A stretch of 64,000 nucleotides of DNA from Lentilitoribacter sp. Alg239-R112 (GCF_900537175.1 NZ_LS999833.1:2631249-2695248), one strand, 5' to 3'; shown: positions 18,377-27,691, numbered from the stretch's first letter. The notes: generated by a model from the sequence alone, not told the origin. Numbers and translations: made by a program.

Positions 18377-20209
18377 TTAAAAGAGTTTACGGACCTGACC
18401 GCATTCAAAATTACAGGTGTAACTTGAACCTTCTTTCCAACAGCCAGCCCATCCACGCCAAGCAGATTGGTCGCGAAGATCTGCCTTACAAATGCGCGTC
18501 ATACAACTCCAGTCACTTGAACCGCACCCGCGCGATGCTGAACTGGAGATAACTCTCAGCGTTGTATAAATATATCGGTTACCTGTTGCTGGTGGTGTCA
18601 GATTAATACCCACTTGTTTGAATGCATGGATAACATCAGCTTCTGCGTAGCGTAATCGTTTTGCGGCCTTCAAAACCTTGGCTGCGCCATTGCGGAATGT
18701 CTCGTTTGGGACCCAATAATTCTGGTTGGCAACCACAAATATATCAAATGCCTTTTTTACATTCCAGCCAGGGCGCTTCGATAATATACAGAAGGCTTTG
18801 TTATAGATGCCACTTGAATAATGAACATCCATACCGGGTCGATAGTCACGAATATGCCCGATTGAACGTCCATCAAGGGGCGGATTACACATATATCGCA
18901 ATGCTTTTCCTGATGCTTTAAAGATATCAGCTCCAGTTTCCAGATCAGGCATAGTGCGCCCAGAGAATAACTGACCGCGGTTCTGCGCAAACCAATATTC
19001 TACAGCTTCACCAGCCATGTCAGAAAAGGCTTCATTCATACCACCTGACTCATTACGATAAACCAAACCAGAGTTCTGCTCGGTAAAACCATGTGCAACC
19101 TCATGGGCAGTCACATCCATTGATACCAATGGATGAAAACGTGTTGCTCCATCACCAAAGGTCATTTGACGCCCGTTCCAAAATGCATTCTCATAATTGT
19201 TGGAATAATGAACTCGCATATGTAGCTGATTGGTCAAAGGGCTGGTGCCATACCAATCCTGAAACATATCAAAGACGACTTTACCGAACCCTTGCGCATC
19301 GTTCAAAGGAGAGCGAGCACCATTTATCGGGCGACGCGTATTGTTAAAACAATTATAGGAATAAGCACGGCCTGACCCAGACGTTCTATTATTTAGATCT
19401 TCTGTTTTGATGGTCGGTATTTCCATTTTGCAGTTATTGCCAGAACGAGTTACTTCAAACTTAGGTGCTGTCCCCGTTCCCCATGTGTATGTTCCCGTTT
19501 TGCTATTTCCAGCAGGACCAGTGCCCAACTCAGCGAACTGAATATTGTCGAAGCTATCCAATGTTTCGCCAGTTTCTGCATCGATTATTGTCACAGGGCG
19601 CGCTGGTTTTAACCCGCCACCATCATCAATCACCGTGGTGAAAAACGACGTAACATACGACAGGCGTAATTGTTGATCTGATGTGACAAAGTATACAAGG
19701 GATGATTCCTCGTTCTCAAACGGTGCAAGCTCAGAGCTTTCTTCATTACTCAATGCTGCTCGGGGCGTAAGACGTGTTAATGCTTCTTTGGCCCGCTCTA
19801 ACGCCTGGTCAGCAGAAAGTGTAGCAGTCGGAGCACCCGACTCTTCTGGCCCTATATCAAAAACTGCAGTGCCTTCTAAACCAATGGATCGTCCCGTTTC
19901 ATCTTGTTCAACAATCACAAGCTGGTTCCAGATAGGAATACCATTGAGTGTTTGAGTGAACCTCGAAGTTCGCCCGGCATTATTTGGAAGCGTATTGCTT
20001 TTCTCCAATGTAAGACTGGATGATTGATCTAATCCAATCGCATTCGCAGTCGCTTCGCCGAGAGCTTCAGGTGAACCGGACGATTCTGCAAGTCCCGTCA
20101 GATTTGGTGCAAATTCGCTAATGTTGCGAACTTCTGCACTTAATACACTGGAAGTGAGCAGAGCTGTTATGGTCGTGGCCAGCAATGTGACCTTTGTAAC
20201 GGATATCAT
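18377..20209 (-). CDS. Secreted M4 (thermolysin-like) metalloprotease with C-terminal six-Cys domain
   Basis: A 610-residue preproprotease. A signal peptide (ends near SSVLSAE) is followed by an FTP/PepSY propeptide to about residue 230 that normally acts as chaperone and inhibitor. The catalytic domain has the zinc motif HEVAH near residue 370, the third ligand glutamate in GGMNEAFSD about 24 residues on, and the proton-donor region DVHYSSGIYNKAF. It therefore has all thermolysin active-site elements. Residues 544-610 are the 67-residue six-cysteine domain shared with the adjacent genes. Such proteases degrade extracellular protein after autocatalytic maturation. Whether the C-terminal domain stays attached is unknown. 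Confidence 0.92.
   Translation of the reverse strand: MISVTKVTLLATTITALLTSSVLSAEVRNISEFAPNLTGLAESSGSPEALGEATANAIGLDQSSSLTLEKSNTLPNNAGRTSRFTQTLNGIPIWNQLVIVEQDETGRSIGLEGTAVFDIGPEESGAPTATLSADQALERAKEALTRLTPRAALSNEESSELAPFENEESSLVYFVTSDQQLRLSYVTSFFTTVIDDGGGLKPARPVTIIDAETGETLDSFDNIQFAELGTGPAGNSKTGTYTWGTGTAPKFEVTRSGNNCKMEIPTIKTEDLNNRTSGSGRAYSYNCFNNTRRPINGARSPLNDAQGFGKVVFDMFQDWYGTSPLTNQLHMRVHYSNNYENAFWNGRQMTFGDGATRFHPLVSMDVTAHEVAHGFTEQNSGLVYRNESGGMNEAFSDMAGEAVEYWFAQNRGQLFSGRTMPDLETGADIFKASGKALRYMCNPPLDGRSIGHIRDYRPGMDVHYSSGIYNKAFCILSKRPGWNVKKAFDIFVVANQNYWVPNETFRNGAAKVLKAAKRLRYAEADVIHAFKQVGINLTPPATGNRYIYTTLRVISSSASRGCGSSDWSCMTRICKADLRDQSAWRGWAGCWKEGSSYTCNFECGQVRKLF
18380..18580 (-). repeat. Six-Cys C-terminal domain, copy 2 (M4 protease)
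   Basis: Codons 544-610 of the M4 protease. By hand alignment 48 of 67 residues match the stand-alone copy at 20237-20437. Conserved core: CMTR(I/L)CKAD, SAWRGWAGCWK and FECG. Confidence 0.9.
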
Positions 20210-20233
20210 TATCTCTTCCTTTCCATCTTAAAA

Positions 20234-20680
20234 TTAGAACGCGTTGCGAGTTTGGCCACATTCAAAATAGCAGATAAATTTGCTACCCTTCTTCCAGCAA
20301 CCAGCCCAGCCGCGCCAAGCGCTTTGCGTCCGTAGGTCAGCTTTGCAAAGGCGTGTCATGCAGTTCCAATTACCACTGCTACAGCCACGCGTATTACCAT
20401 TGCTGATAACGCGAAGAGTTGTATAGATGTAGCGCTTGGCAGCTGCCGTTGCAGCCTCATTATCAGCGGCAGACATGTGTCCGTCAGCACCAGGTTGCTG
20501 ACCTTCAGGTTCAGCAAACGACACTTCATTGCCAGCGGCTTCAGCGTCAGCGAATAAGGAGGAAATTGCCTCCGGCATATCCTCTGGCGCAGCAGCATCT
20601 TGCGCAACCGCAATGTTGGACAATCCAAATGAAAAGGCAACTGCGCCTACAATAAATGCGGACTTTAGGTATTCAAACAT
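20234..20680 (-). CDS. Small secreted protein carrying only the six-Cys domain
   Basis: A 148-residue protein I cannot assign to a known family. Residues 1-26 form a signal peptide (cleavage near AVAQ-DA). Residues 27-81 are an acidic, Ala/Glu/Pro-rich, probably disordered linker. Residues 82-148 are the 67-residue six-cysteine domain otherwise found at the C-termini of the two downstream peptidases. It lies 24 bases upstream of the M4 gene on the same strand and is probably co-transcribed with it. It might be a binding partner, competitor or anchor for the proteases, or a toxin-like effector; none of these is shown by the sequence. Confidence 0.82.
   Translation of the reverse strand: MFEYLKSAFIVGAVAFSFGLSNIAVAQDAAAPEDMPEAISSLFADAEAAGNEVSFAEPEGQQPGADGHMSAADNEAATAAAKRYIYTTLRVISNGNTRGCSSGNWNCMTRLCKADLRTQSAWRGWAGCWKKGSKFICYFECGQTRNAF
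20237..20437 (-). repeat. Six-Cys C-terminal domain, copy 3 (stand-alone protein)
   Basis: Codons 82-148 of the small secreted protein; the same length as the peptidase copies with no gaps. Six cysteines at domain positions 19, 26, 31, 47, 56 and 60 are shared by all three. Confidence 0.9.
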
Positions 20681-20753
20681 GATGTTTCTCCTGTGCGATT
20701 TTCACGAAATTAAAGGTGAATCCTCCACCCGTAATCATGAAACCAAATCAGGG

Positions 20754-20796
20754 CTCTTTTTGCGTCACCCATTAGGGGGACGGATGCCAAAAAGAG
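20754..20796 (-). terminator. Hairpin after di-haem cytochrome gene, possible terminator
   Basis: CTCTTTTTG (20754-20762) pairs with CAAAAAGAG (20788-20796), with further imperfect GTC/GAC pairing inside. It lies about 55 bases past the cytochrome gene and 75 bases before the small secreted protein gene. The U tract is inside the arm rather than after it, so strength is uncertain. Confidence 0.5.
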
Positions 20797-20850
20797 TTAC
20801 AAAACAACTTCTCTATATCTAAATTGCAAAACCTATGATCTGCATTTTCC

Positions 20851-22815
20851 TCAAAGAGTTTTTAAATATTCCACCAGTTCCAAACGTTCCTCATGAGACA
20901 GTTCCGATGATCCGTATTCATGGCCTGAATTGTAATTTCCCGGAATTGGATTTCCAAATTCATCAACAATATCAAAGCGAAATGGCAACAAACTAGTGCC
21001 ATCGGAAAATGTTGTAATCGGAGAATCGTCAGTTTTAAAACCTACTCGCTCCGCATCGAACTCACGAGAGCCAACATGAAAACTTAAAGGACGGTCCGTG
21101 GATTTCGGCTCACGCATTGTTTCACCATCTTTCAGAACTGTGCGCAAATGTGAAGGTAGAAGCAAGTCGTAGAGAGTTGGAACGGACCCATTATGGAGAT
21201 AAGGAGCCGTTGCCCATATGCCATTTAAGGGGCGCGCTTTATACGCTACGATCGTCGCATCATCACTAGCATTTTCTGATGTTAAGCAAGCCTTCGCGAG
21301 AACCTGTTTATCGGATGACGAGCTACCGGGAAGATATTGCTTTCCTGTATCTGCTTCATCTGGGGGAGCACCCCTGAACCCACCGATCACATCTCCAATC
21401 ACACTATCAAGCACTTCATCAAGTTTACCAATAACGACACCCGCTGCCGCGTTTTTTAGCATGAAAGTTGTGCTATCAATCTCCTTAATCGGATCACCTT
21501 TTATGATGAAAGGTTTTCTGTTTTCATAACGTCCAGCCTTAGCCATATGCAACAACGTGTTGCAGGCAAGCATGACATCAGTGCCCGCTTCTTCTACGCC
21601 AGACATTGTTACCTTTATAGGAGAAGTGATATCCCCCTGTTCCAAATCTTCATGACATTGCGCACATTTTTGAGACAGGAAATGTTCACGCCCCCTTTCC
21701 GCCTTTTCCCGATCAATTGCTCCAAACACATTTTCCGGCCATAAAGGGGAGCCAAGTTTTTCAAGTGTCTGTTCCAGATCAATCATCTCTTTCACGCGAA
21801 CGCTGGAGTCATAACCCAAAAAATCAGGCTTCCATTTTCTATTGATTTCTACATGAGCAAAAACGCCGATCACCTCTGAAATATTGCGAATTAGCCCGCC
21901 AACATCGGTTGTCTTTCCAAAGATTGGTAACTTCACAATTTCACCGGCAATACCGTTCCATTGAATTTTGTCTTGCTGGGATGTATTCCAGATATGAGGA
22001 TAACTTGCGGGCGCATTAGATTTTACTAGTTGATCAATCTGCCCACCTTTTCCAATATAAGTGACTTTGTTAAGGATATGCCCTTGCGCATCAAGACGAC
22101 CGTAACCGTAGCGGACGTCTGAGTTATTCATCTCCAATAACTGCCCACGATATGTGGCAAGTTCCATGACTTGTACTTGCAGTGTTTTTCGTTCACCCAT
22201 GCTATGGCTTGAACCTAGAACCTGATTGGCAAATCGATTGAGCTTATCTTCATCTGTCGAGGTCGCGACCAAGGATTTATGGAGATCCTCGAGCATCATT
22301 TGAAAATCGGCGAGTGTTGGTGCACCTTCCACGCGTACTGTTTTACCGCCAAACCTAATATCCGTCGTATGGCAGGCCGAGCAATTTAAGCCAAGCCATT
22401 CTTGACGCATAATGCGCCCTGCACAAATATTTGGAAATGTTTGACACATCATGTCCGCACTTCTCTTTGGATCATAATCAACAACAAATCCAACAGGTAA
22501 CCCATGAGGGTTTACCGATGAACGAGCGTCTGAAAGATATCCATACCGTTCAATATTCCTAGGCGAAAGGAATGGTTCACCGCTATTGGCCTCCTCAAGT
22601 GCCTTCATCCACGCTAAAGGTATAAGACGCGAACCTTGACTTGTCCGATACCAAAATGCCCGATCTGCCTCACTCCAATTTTGATCAAGACATTCTATAA
22701 CATCTGAACAGGGAGATGCCGCACTTGCAGTATTTATGAAAGCCGCATTCATAGACGGAATGCTCATTGCCGCAAGAAGCGTTAATGTAAAAATTGAGAT
22801 CGGTCTCATGATCAT
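20851..22815 (-). CDS. RoxA-like di-haem c-type cytochrome / peroxidase
   Basis: A 654-residue exported cytochrome. A signal peptide runs to about residue 33. Two haem-binding CxxCH motifs are present, CSACH near residue 144 and CAQCH near 386, and a C-terminal TAPYLHNGSVPTLYDLLLP, typical of the di-haem cytochrome c peroxidase superfamily and in particular of the longer RoxA/RoxB rubber-oxygenase-like branch. These proteins work in the periplasm or outside the cell, either reducing peroxide or cleaving unsaturated polymers with oxygen. RoxA-like activity is a guess from length and motifs. It is three bases from the trypsin-like protease gene upstream and clearly in the same operon. Confidence 0.82.
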   Translation of the reverse strand: MIMRPISIFTLTLLAAMSIPSMNAAFINTASAASPCSDVIECLDQNWSEADRAFWYRTSQGSRLIPLAWMKALEEANSGEPFLSPRNIERYGYLSDARSSVNPHGLPVGFVVDYDPKRSADMMCQTFPNICAGRIMRQEWLGLNCSACHTTDIRFGGKTVRVEGAPTLADFQMMLEDLHKSLVATSTDEDKLNRFANQVLGSSHSMGERKTLQVQVMELATYRGQLLEMNNSDVRYGYGRLDAQGHILNKVTYIGKGGQIDQLVKSNAPASYPHIWNTSQQDKIQWNGIAGEIVKLPIFGKTTDVGGLIRNISEVIGVFAHVEINRKWKPDFLGYDSSVRVKEMIDLEQTLEKLGSPLWPENVFGAIDREKAERGREHFLSQKCAQCHEDLEQGDITSPIKVTMSGVEEAGTDVMLACNTLLHMAKAGRYENRKPFIIKGDPIKEIDSTTFMLKNAAAGVVIGKLDEVLDSVIGDVIGGFRGAPPDEADTGKQYLPGSSSSDKQVLAKACLTSENASDDATIVAYKARPLNGIWATAPYLHNGSVPTLYDLLLPSHLRTVLKDGETMREPKSTDRPLSFHVGSREFDAERVGFKTDDSPITTFSDGTSLLPFRFDIVDEFGNPIPGNYNSGHEYGSSELSHEERLELVEYLKTL

Positions 22816-22818
22816 CTG

Positions 22819-24090
22819 TCAGTTTCCTTCGGTTGGGGCAGCGGTACTTGCGCCTTCTGTTTCATTATTCATAGAATTCGAGTTTTCCGGAAATGGAGTC
22901 GTTTCAGGATCAGATGCTTCTGGCTCGTTACTTGTGGTTGGCAAAAAACTGGTAATAATCGGGACAATTTTTTCCGCTCTCACGGCGCGGTTCACTTGCG
23001 AATAAGTGCCAAAACTTGTTCGCCCCCAATGATGAAGGCCAACCACATCACCAGTTTTATCGATAACCGGAGAACCCGATGAACCACCTAATGTGTCACA
23101 ACGGTGCGAAAAATCTGTCTGTTCTGCTCGCCCGGGAGAAATAGCTTCTGCAACTTCACATCCAAGCGCAGATATCTGTTTTGCTTCACCGGCAGGGTGT
23201 TGGAGAATGAAAACGGCTTGACCCGATTTTGGGGCCGTTGGTGAAAATGCCAATGTACCCCATCGTAAACCAGGCTTGCCCTCAATTCGCAATAGCGCCA
23301 TATCATGGTCGTTATCCACACTTTCGACCTTGGTGCAAGAATACTGCTCCATACCCGGAATGCGCCCAGCCTGATCATAAGCGTAGCCGAATATAACTTT
23401 AGTCGTATCACAACGTTCCTGATCTGCAACGCAATGTTGATTTGTCATGAGCAAATCATTATCGATCAAAAACCCTGTACAAGTTTCGCGTACTGTACCT
23501 TGTTGGCGTTTTACTAAAAAAGAGAGTTTAGCAACGCTACCGCGAGCGCGTTCTGCAACATCAAGAAAGTCTCCATTATATTTATACAGATGTTCGCGAT
23601 CATCCGTTCCTACAACCGACTCTAGCGTTCGCCCTTCTCGGTCAAATGAAATCTGTTCAATTGTAAAACTAAGAGAACCTTTGCGATTACCATAAACGTA
23701 AAGCCCAATAGACTGACCGACACTTAAATCAGTCCAAACCGATGTACTAACTCCGATTGATTCTGCCGTTAATGTTTGCAGCACTGCGCCGGAATGATTG
23801 ATGATTTCAATCTGAAAAAAGTCACCTGCATCATAGGTAATATCTGAAATTTTCAACTGCACCATTTTAGCACCAGGACGAAGCTCGCTATAGGCCCATA
23901 CCGCAGCACCACGCGAATTGTTAGCACTGCTTTCCTCCGGCGGCGGCGGATATTTAACCCCCAACGCCTCAACAACGCCTTCGATATGAGGAACGGAAAG
24001 TAACGGCACCGGTGCTTCATCCTGCGCAGCTACGGGAGCGGATACAAGACAGATAAAACCAAAACTCAATACCGTAATTAAGCGAGACAT
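22819..24090 (-). CDS. Secreted trypsin-like (S1) serine protease
   Basis: About 423 residues from the chosen start. ATG 24090 (MSRLITVLSFGFIC) is preferred to 24135 because it begins a signal peptide, has TAGGAG upstream and avoids overlapping the subtilase gene. A beta-rich N-terminal domain of about 180 residues precedes the protease. The triad is visible: His in MTNQHCV near 219, Asp in DHDMALLRI near 263, Ser in GGSSGSPV near 337. This is the V8/glutamyl-endopeptidase-like bacterial branch. The C-terminal tail is Thr/Glu/Asn-rich and disordered. It sits between the subtilase and the cytochrome gene in one operon. Confidence 0.88.
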   Translation of the reverse strand: MSRLITVLSFGFICLVSAPVAAQDEAPVPLLSVPHIEGVVEALGVKYPPPPEESSANNSRGAAVWAYSELRPGAKMVQLKISDITYDAGDFFQIEIINHSGAVLQTLTAESIGVSTSVWTDLSVGQSIGLYVYGNRKGSLSFTIEQISFDREGRTLESVVGTDDREHLYKYNGDFLDVAERARGSVAKLSFLVKRQQGTVRETCTGFLIDNDLLMTNQHCVADQERCDTTKVIFGYAYDQAGRIPGMEQYSCTKVESVDNDHDMALLRIEGKPGLRWGTLAFSPTAPKSGQAVFILQHPAGEAKQISALGCEVAEAISPGRAEQTDFSHRCDTLGGSSGSPVIDKTGDVVGLHHWGRTSFGTYSQVNRAVRAEKIVPIITSFLPTTSNEPEASDPETTPFPENSNSMNNETEGASTAAPTEGN

Positions 24091-24103
24091 AACGGAGTTA
24101 CTC

Positions 24104-26458
24104 CTATTCCAACGCTTTAATAAAATCGCGAACATCCCGGAGAGGAAAATTATGAAAACTGCCAGCAGCGCGAGTAGAGCAATTCTTCACGAATTCAGCT
24201 TTGAAATTCATTTTTCGATCAAGGTCATCATCTTTCAATCGATAATTCTGCTGCCTGAGTTTAGACTGAGGCATATCCATAATGAGACGCGTGTCAGCAT
24301 TACTATTGTAGAAAATTCGAAGAATTTCTGTGACTTCTATACGGTGTTCACTCGTGCCCGTTTCCTTTGCCTTGGAACGAATTTCATCATCTCCAGATAG
24401 ATTATCAAATCGTCCACGCATTTCGCAGCCGTCGGCAAGCCGAACGAAATCATGTGCAAAGTCTAAAGCTAGGCGTGCATTGATCAACGTCGCTGAGGAT
24501 GCATGAAGCAGATCACTATCCAGAATGGCCGTCGTGACAAGTCTCCGTTTAATTTGCTTAAAATCACGTATGCCCATGCGCATTAAATAACTTACAACAG
24601 ACGTTACAACTGGTGCAGCTTGCGAAGTTCCCGAAAGCGCACCCATCTGATCACCGGCAACAGGTGCAACCAGGTCCGCCCCAATTGCACCAATTTCGTG
24701 AAATGCCGCACCAATATTGGTTCCAGGCAGGATCGAAAGTGTGCCATCTTCCTGATGGTCAAGCGCCACAACAGATATAACATTGTCGCTTTGAATACAT
24801 GCAGGCACAATCGAGCAAGATACATCTTCATCACCCGTTCCCGCCGGGGCAACAAATAATACATTTCGTTTATATTGTTTGATCGCATCAACCAATGGCG
24901 TGCTTCCAGACCGAGGCCAAGACAGACTGATATTGACTAAATCGGGGCCATGGATGGCCATGCTTTTGATTGTATCAGTTAAGGCTCGCGTTTTCTCAGG
25001 ACCGTTTGGTACAGCAATATGATAAATTGTAACCGGAGGTTCTTCAATTTGCGGATTAGGCGTGATCGGTAAATTGGGATCCATTGCAAGCGCCAAATCT
25101 GCTAATAAGCCTAACGTGTGAGTTCCATGATTTCCCTGTGCCAAAACAACCGGATTGTAGTTACCGCAATCAGACATCTCAATTGTCGGCTCGGCATGTA
25201 TAGCATCTTCTACAACGTCAGTTTCCTCAGTGTCGGACACTGGTTGCACTAACGGAGTGTTCGCTCCGTTGGTATCTGACGAAGCAACTTCATGCGGAAT
25301 ATCAGTTGTTTCTGAATGTACACTTGATGATGTCTCTGTCGAAGGTTCCATTGGGGGAAACACTACTGTTTCAAAAGTACCTTCATCAGTCCAACGCTTT
25401 AGTTTAAGTTGCCCGCTTTGTACAAATTGGCGGAATATACAATGATCGAGCTGTGCCTCCTCATCCACATGAACAATCCGAATAGGACGAATAGGTAAAC
25501 CATCCTGCCAAGAACGAAACGGCTTGCCGTTGTCCTCAATTAAACCCATTAATCTGCGGCTAAGCATACTTTTTTCCAGCGATTCCGTCTTAGCCGAGCG
25601 CTGGATTAAAACCCGCTGTGAGAATTGATCTGAATCACCAACAAGGCTTTCAAGTTTGATAGATTCAATTGCCAAATCCACATCAAGTGTCGGAATTGCA
25701 ACAAGCCAGCTGTCACTATCCTTTGTTCCGATTTTCCGCAAAAATGAAGGGTTAGCAATGGCCTCGTAGCGATTTAGGTCAGCATTACCATCATCAATAA
25801 ATCGATAGATAACCGGTTCCTCAGCTTCCCATGCCCCCTTTTCAATTCGGCTACGACAATGTTCCTTATTATTTGGAAATTTCCGACAAAATAGCTGCAA
25901 AAAATCGGATGTCTGTTCAAATACCGCCTCGGTTTTTGAAAGAGATAACTCATACTTTGAACGAACTCCAAAATCATAATCGAGCTTTAATTCAACATCA
26001 GGCACGATCATTTTTCGACCGGGCCAGGCGCCAGCCCAGTTTCCTGTCGATACCACAGTACCGGAAATAGTTGCTAAATCCTGCACAGAGTCCTTCTGGC
26101 TTGCAGAACGTATTTTTCGATCGCATATATCAGCATTCAAATCACAAAGCAGACTGTCTAAGATTTCAGGAGCATAATTGGTTAGCCATTTGGGCCAGGC
26201 ACCTGCGCGAATGAGAACATCGGAAACACGATCACCGGATTGTATAGTTTCAAGCCGCGTGGGTAGCGCATTTTTCTCATGAAGCAGAACATATAAACGA
26301 GCAAGCTCTCTTTGGACTTCATCACGACTAATGACTTCTTGTCGCCAGTCAAAAGTCTCTTGTGACAAAGAAGCTTGTTCCGCGCTCGCCTGATTTTGGA
26401 AACTCACAAAGCACACAACCACCAACAACGATAATAACAACCGATGAATGCAATTCAT
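24104..26458 (-). CDS. Secreted subtilisin-like (S8) serine protease
   Basis: A 784-residue exported subtilase. A signal peptide ends near NQASAEQ. About 300 residues with no domain I recognise precede the catalytic part. Triad candidates in S8 order are Asp in IVHVDEE near 331, His in GNHGTHTLG near 444 and Ser in ALSGTSQAAPV near 612. The Asp motif is less canonical than usual (no DTG), and an acidic insert of about 60 residues rich in Ser/Thr/Glu lies between Asp and His. About 120 residues follow the Ser. It is 13 bases from the S1 protease start and likely co-expressed with it and the cytochrome. Confidence 0.85.
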   Translation of the reverse strand: MNCIHRLLLSLLVVVCFVSFQNQASAEQASLSQETFDWRQEVISRDEVQRELARLYVLLHEKNALPTRLETIQSGDRVSDVLIRAGAWPKWLTNYAPEILDSLLCDLNADICDRKIRSASQKDSVQDLATISGTVVSTGNWAGAWPGRKMIVPDVELKLDYDFGVRSKYELSLSKTEAVFEQTSDFLQLFCRKFPNNKEHCRSRIEKGAWEAEEPVIYRFIDDGNADLNRYEAIANPSFLRKIGTKDSDSWLVAIPTLDVDLAIESIKLESLVGDSDQFSQRVLIQRSAKTESLEKSMLSRRLMGLIEDNGKPFRSWQDGLPIRPIRIVHVDEEAQLDHCIFRQFVQSGQLKLKRWTDEGTFETVVFPPMEPSTETSSSVHSETTDIPHEVASSDTNGANTPLVQPVSDTEETDVVEDAIHAEPTIEMSDCGNYNPVVLAQGNHGTHTLGLLADLALAMDPNLPITPNPQIEEPPVTIYHIAVPNGPEKTRALTDTIKSMAIHGPDLVNISLSWPRSGSTPLVDAIKQYKRNVLFVAPAGTGDEDVSCSIVPACIQSDNVISVVALDHQEDGTLSILPGTNIGAAFHEIGAIGADLVAPVAGDQMGALSGTSQAAPVVTSVVSYLMRMGIRDFKQIKRRLVTTAILDSDLLHASSATLINARLALDFAHDFVRLADGCEMRGRFDNLSGDDEIRSKAKETGTSEHRIEVTEILRIFYNSNADTRLIMDMPQSKLRQQNYRLKDDDLDRKMNFKAEFVKNCSTRAAGSFHNFPLRDVRDFIKALE

Positions 26459-26485
26459 GCTTTTATCCTCCCATAGGTTTAAAAA

Positions 26486-27691
26486 TTAGCTACCCTTTAA
26501 AACTCCGTCATCACCCGATTGGGGGATGGATTGTTCATCGTTTTCTTTTATGATGATTTGATTAGAATATTGTAGAGCCAACCGCATAAGCTGCGTTCGG
26601 TTTGAGGACATTGTTTTTTGCAAGACGCATTTAACCTGCGTATTGACAGTTTCCCGTGAACGTTCTCTTTGCTCGCTAATCTCGCTATTGGTTAGACCCA
26701 GCGTCAGCAATTCTAAAACTTCAGCTTCTGTCGGTGTCAACGAAAAAAACTGCGCCATGCCTTCGGTATCAATATCAATATCTAAACTCGTGTCGAGCGA
26801 GAATATTGCATAACCATTCAATGTTTCGCCATTCATGAAATTTGGTTCTTTAAGCGGGCAAACTTCAATGCAGAGGGCATTTTCATGATGAGCGAGTGGT
26901 TGAAGCAAAGCCTCTTTTCTAGGTCGAGCACCAAAAAGACCATGTGCGTTGATATCGGAGAACAGACGCGAGAGGCGCTCATTTTCTTTGTCTAGTCTTG
27001 CAACAAGTCGGTTCTCGGCGGTGAGTTGAAACGCGCCATAACAATCCATCTGTCTTTGAAATTCAGTATTGGAAAATAGCAACTCACCTCTGCGATCAAG
27101 AAGTGCAACACCAACACGTAACTGGTCGTAACCCTTAGATAGTAAATCACTTTTCTGATTTAAACGACTAGTATGTCGCCCGATATTCAACGCTTTAGCA
27201 ATATGCGGCAAAACACGATTAAGAATCCTAAGACGCTCACCACTAGGGAAGCTTGATTTTTCAGAGAACTGTAATGCAAATCGATCTGCGGAAATTCTGT
27301 CTTTGTTTAGGAGGCCACCCATACGATAAAAAATCCCGAAATCACGCATCGCAGCAGCATTTGCACGTTTCATAAGTTCATCTCGAGTTGGAGCAAGCAC
27401 GTCATCGCGCACCAGTTCCACATGGTCCAACTCTCGCGAATGGCGCGCAAAAAGTGCTTGATCTTCCAATTCAAGCAAGCGGTATTCAACAAGGTATTGG
27501 CGAACTAAATCAGCTTGATAGTTGGAACTAAAATATGTTGCATTCAATACTTCCTGACCATAACGATTTTCAACATCAAAAACGAATGCGCCCCGAGCGT
27601 CGATAAGTTCGGCGAGTCGATGCAAAATACCTGGCCATTGCTCAGGATCCAAAGTAGCATCGTATATATCGAGTATCAGTTCCGATTCCAC
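26486..27691 (-). CDS. LuxR-type transcriptional regulator
   Basis: About 401 residues with a C-terminal LuxR/FixJ helix-turn-helix (LTPTEAEVLELLTLGLTN, SRETVNTQVKCVLQK). The N-terminal 330 residues have no receiver signature and may be a PAS-like sensor, as in other stand-alone alphaproteobacterial LuxR proteins. I chose GTG 27691 (VESELILDIYD) because GGAGG lies 7 bases upstream; the frame extends to 27760 but that extension is Cys/Ser-rich and lacks a ribosome site. It lies 27 bases upstream of the subtilase gene, so it probably heads and controls the secreted-hydrolase operon. The signal is unknown. Confidence 0.85.
   Translation of the reverse strand: MESELILDIYDATLDPEQWPGILHRLAELIDARGAFVFDVENRYGQEVLNATYFSSNYQADLVRQYLVEYRLLELEDQALFARHSRELDHVELVRDDVLAPTRDELMKRANAAAMRDFGIFYRMGGLLNKDRISADRFALQFSEKSSFPSGERLRILNRVLPHIAKALNIGRHTSRLNQKSDLLSKGYDQLRVGVALLDRRGELLFSNTEFQRQMDCYGAFQLTAENRLVARLDKENERLSRLFSDINAHGLFGARPRKEALLQPLAHHENALCIEVCPLKEPNFMNGETLNGYAIFSLDTSLDIDIDTEGMAQFFSLTPTEAEVLELLTLGLTNSEISEQRERSRETVNTQVKCVLQKTMSSNRTQLMRLALQYSNQIIIKENDEQSIPQSGDDGVLKGS

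Noticed and set aside
26486..26530. Hairpin CATCCCCC/GGGTGATG near the end of the LuxR gene as a terminator
   Set aside because: It lies inside the coding sequence just before the stop and has an interrupted T tract.
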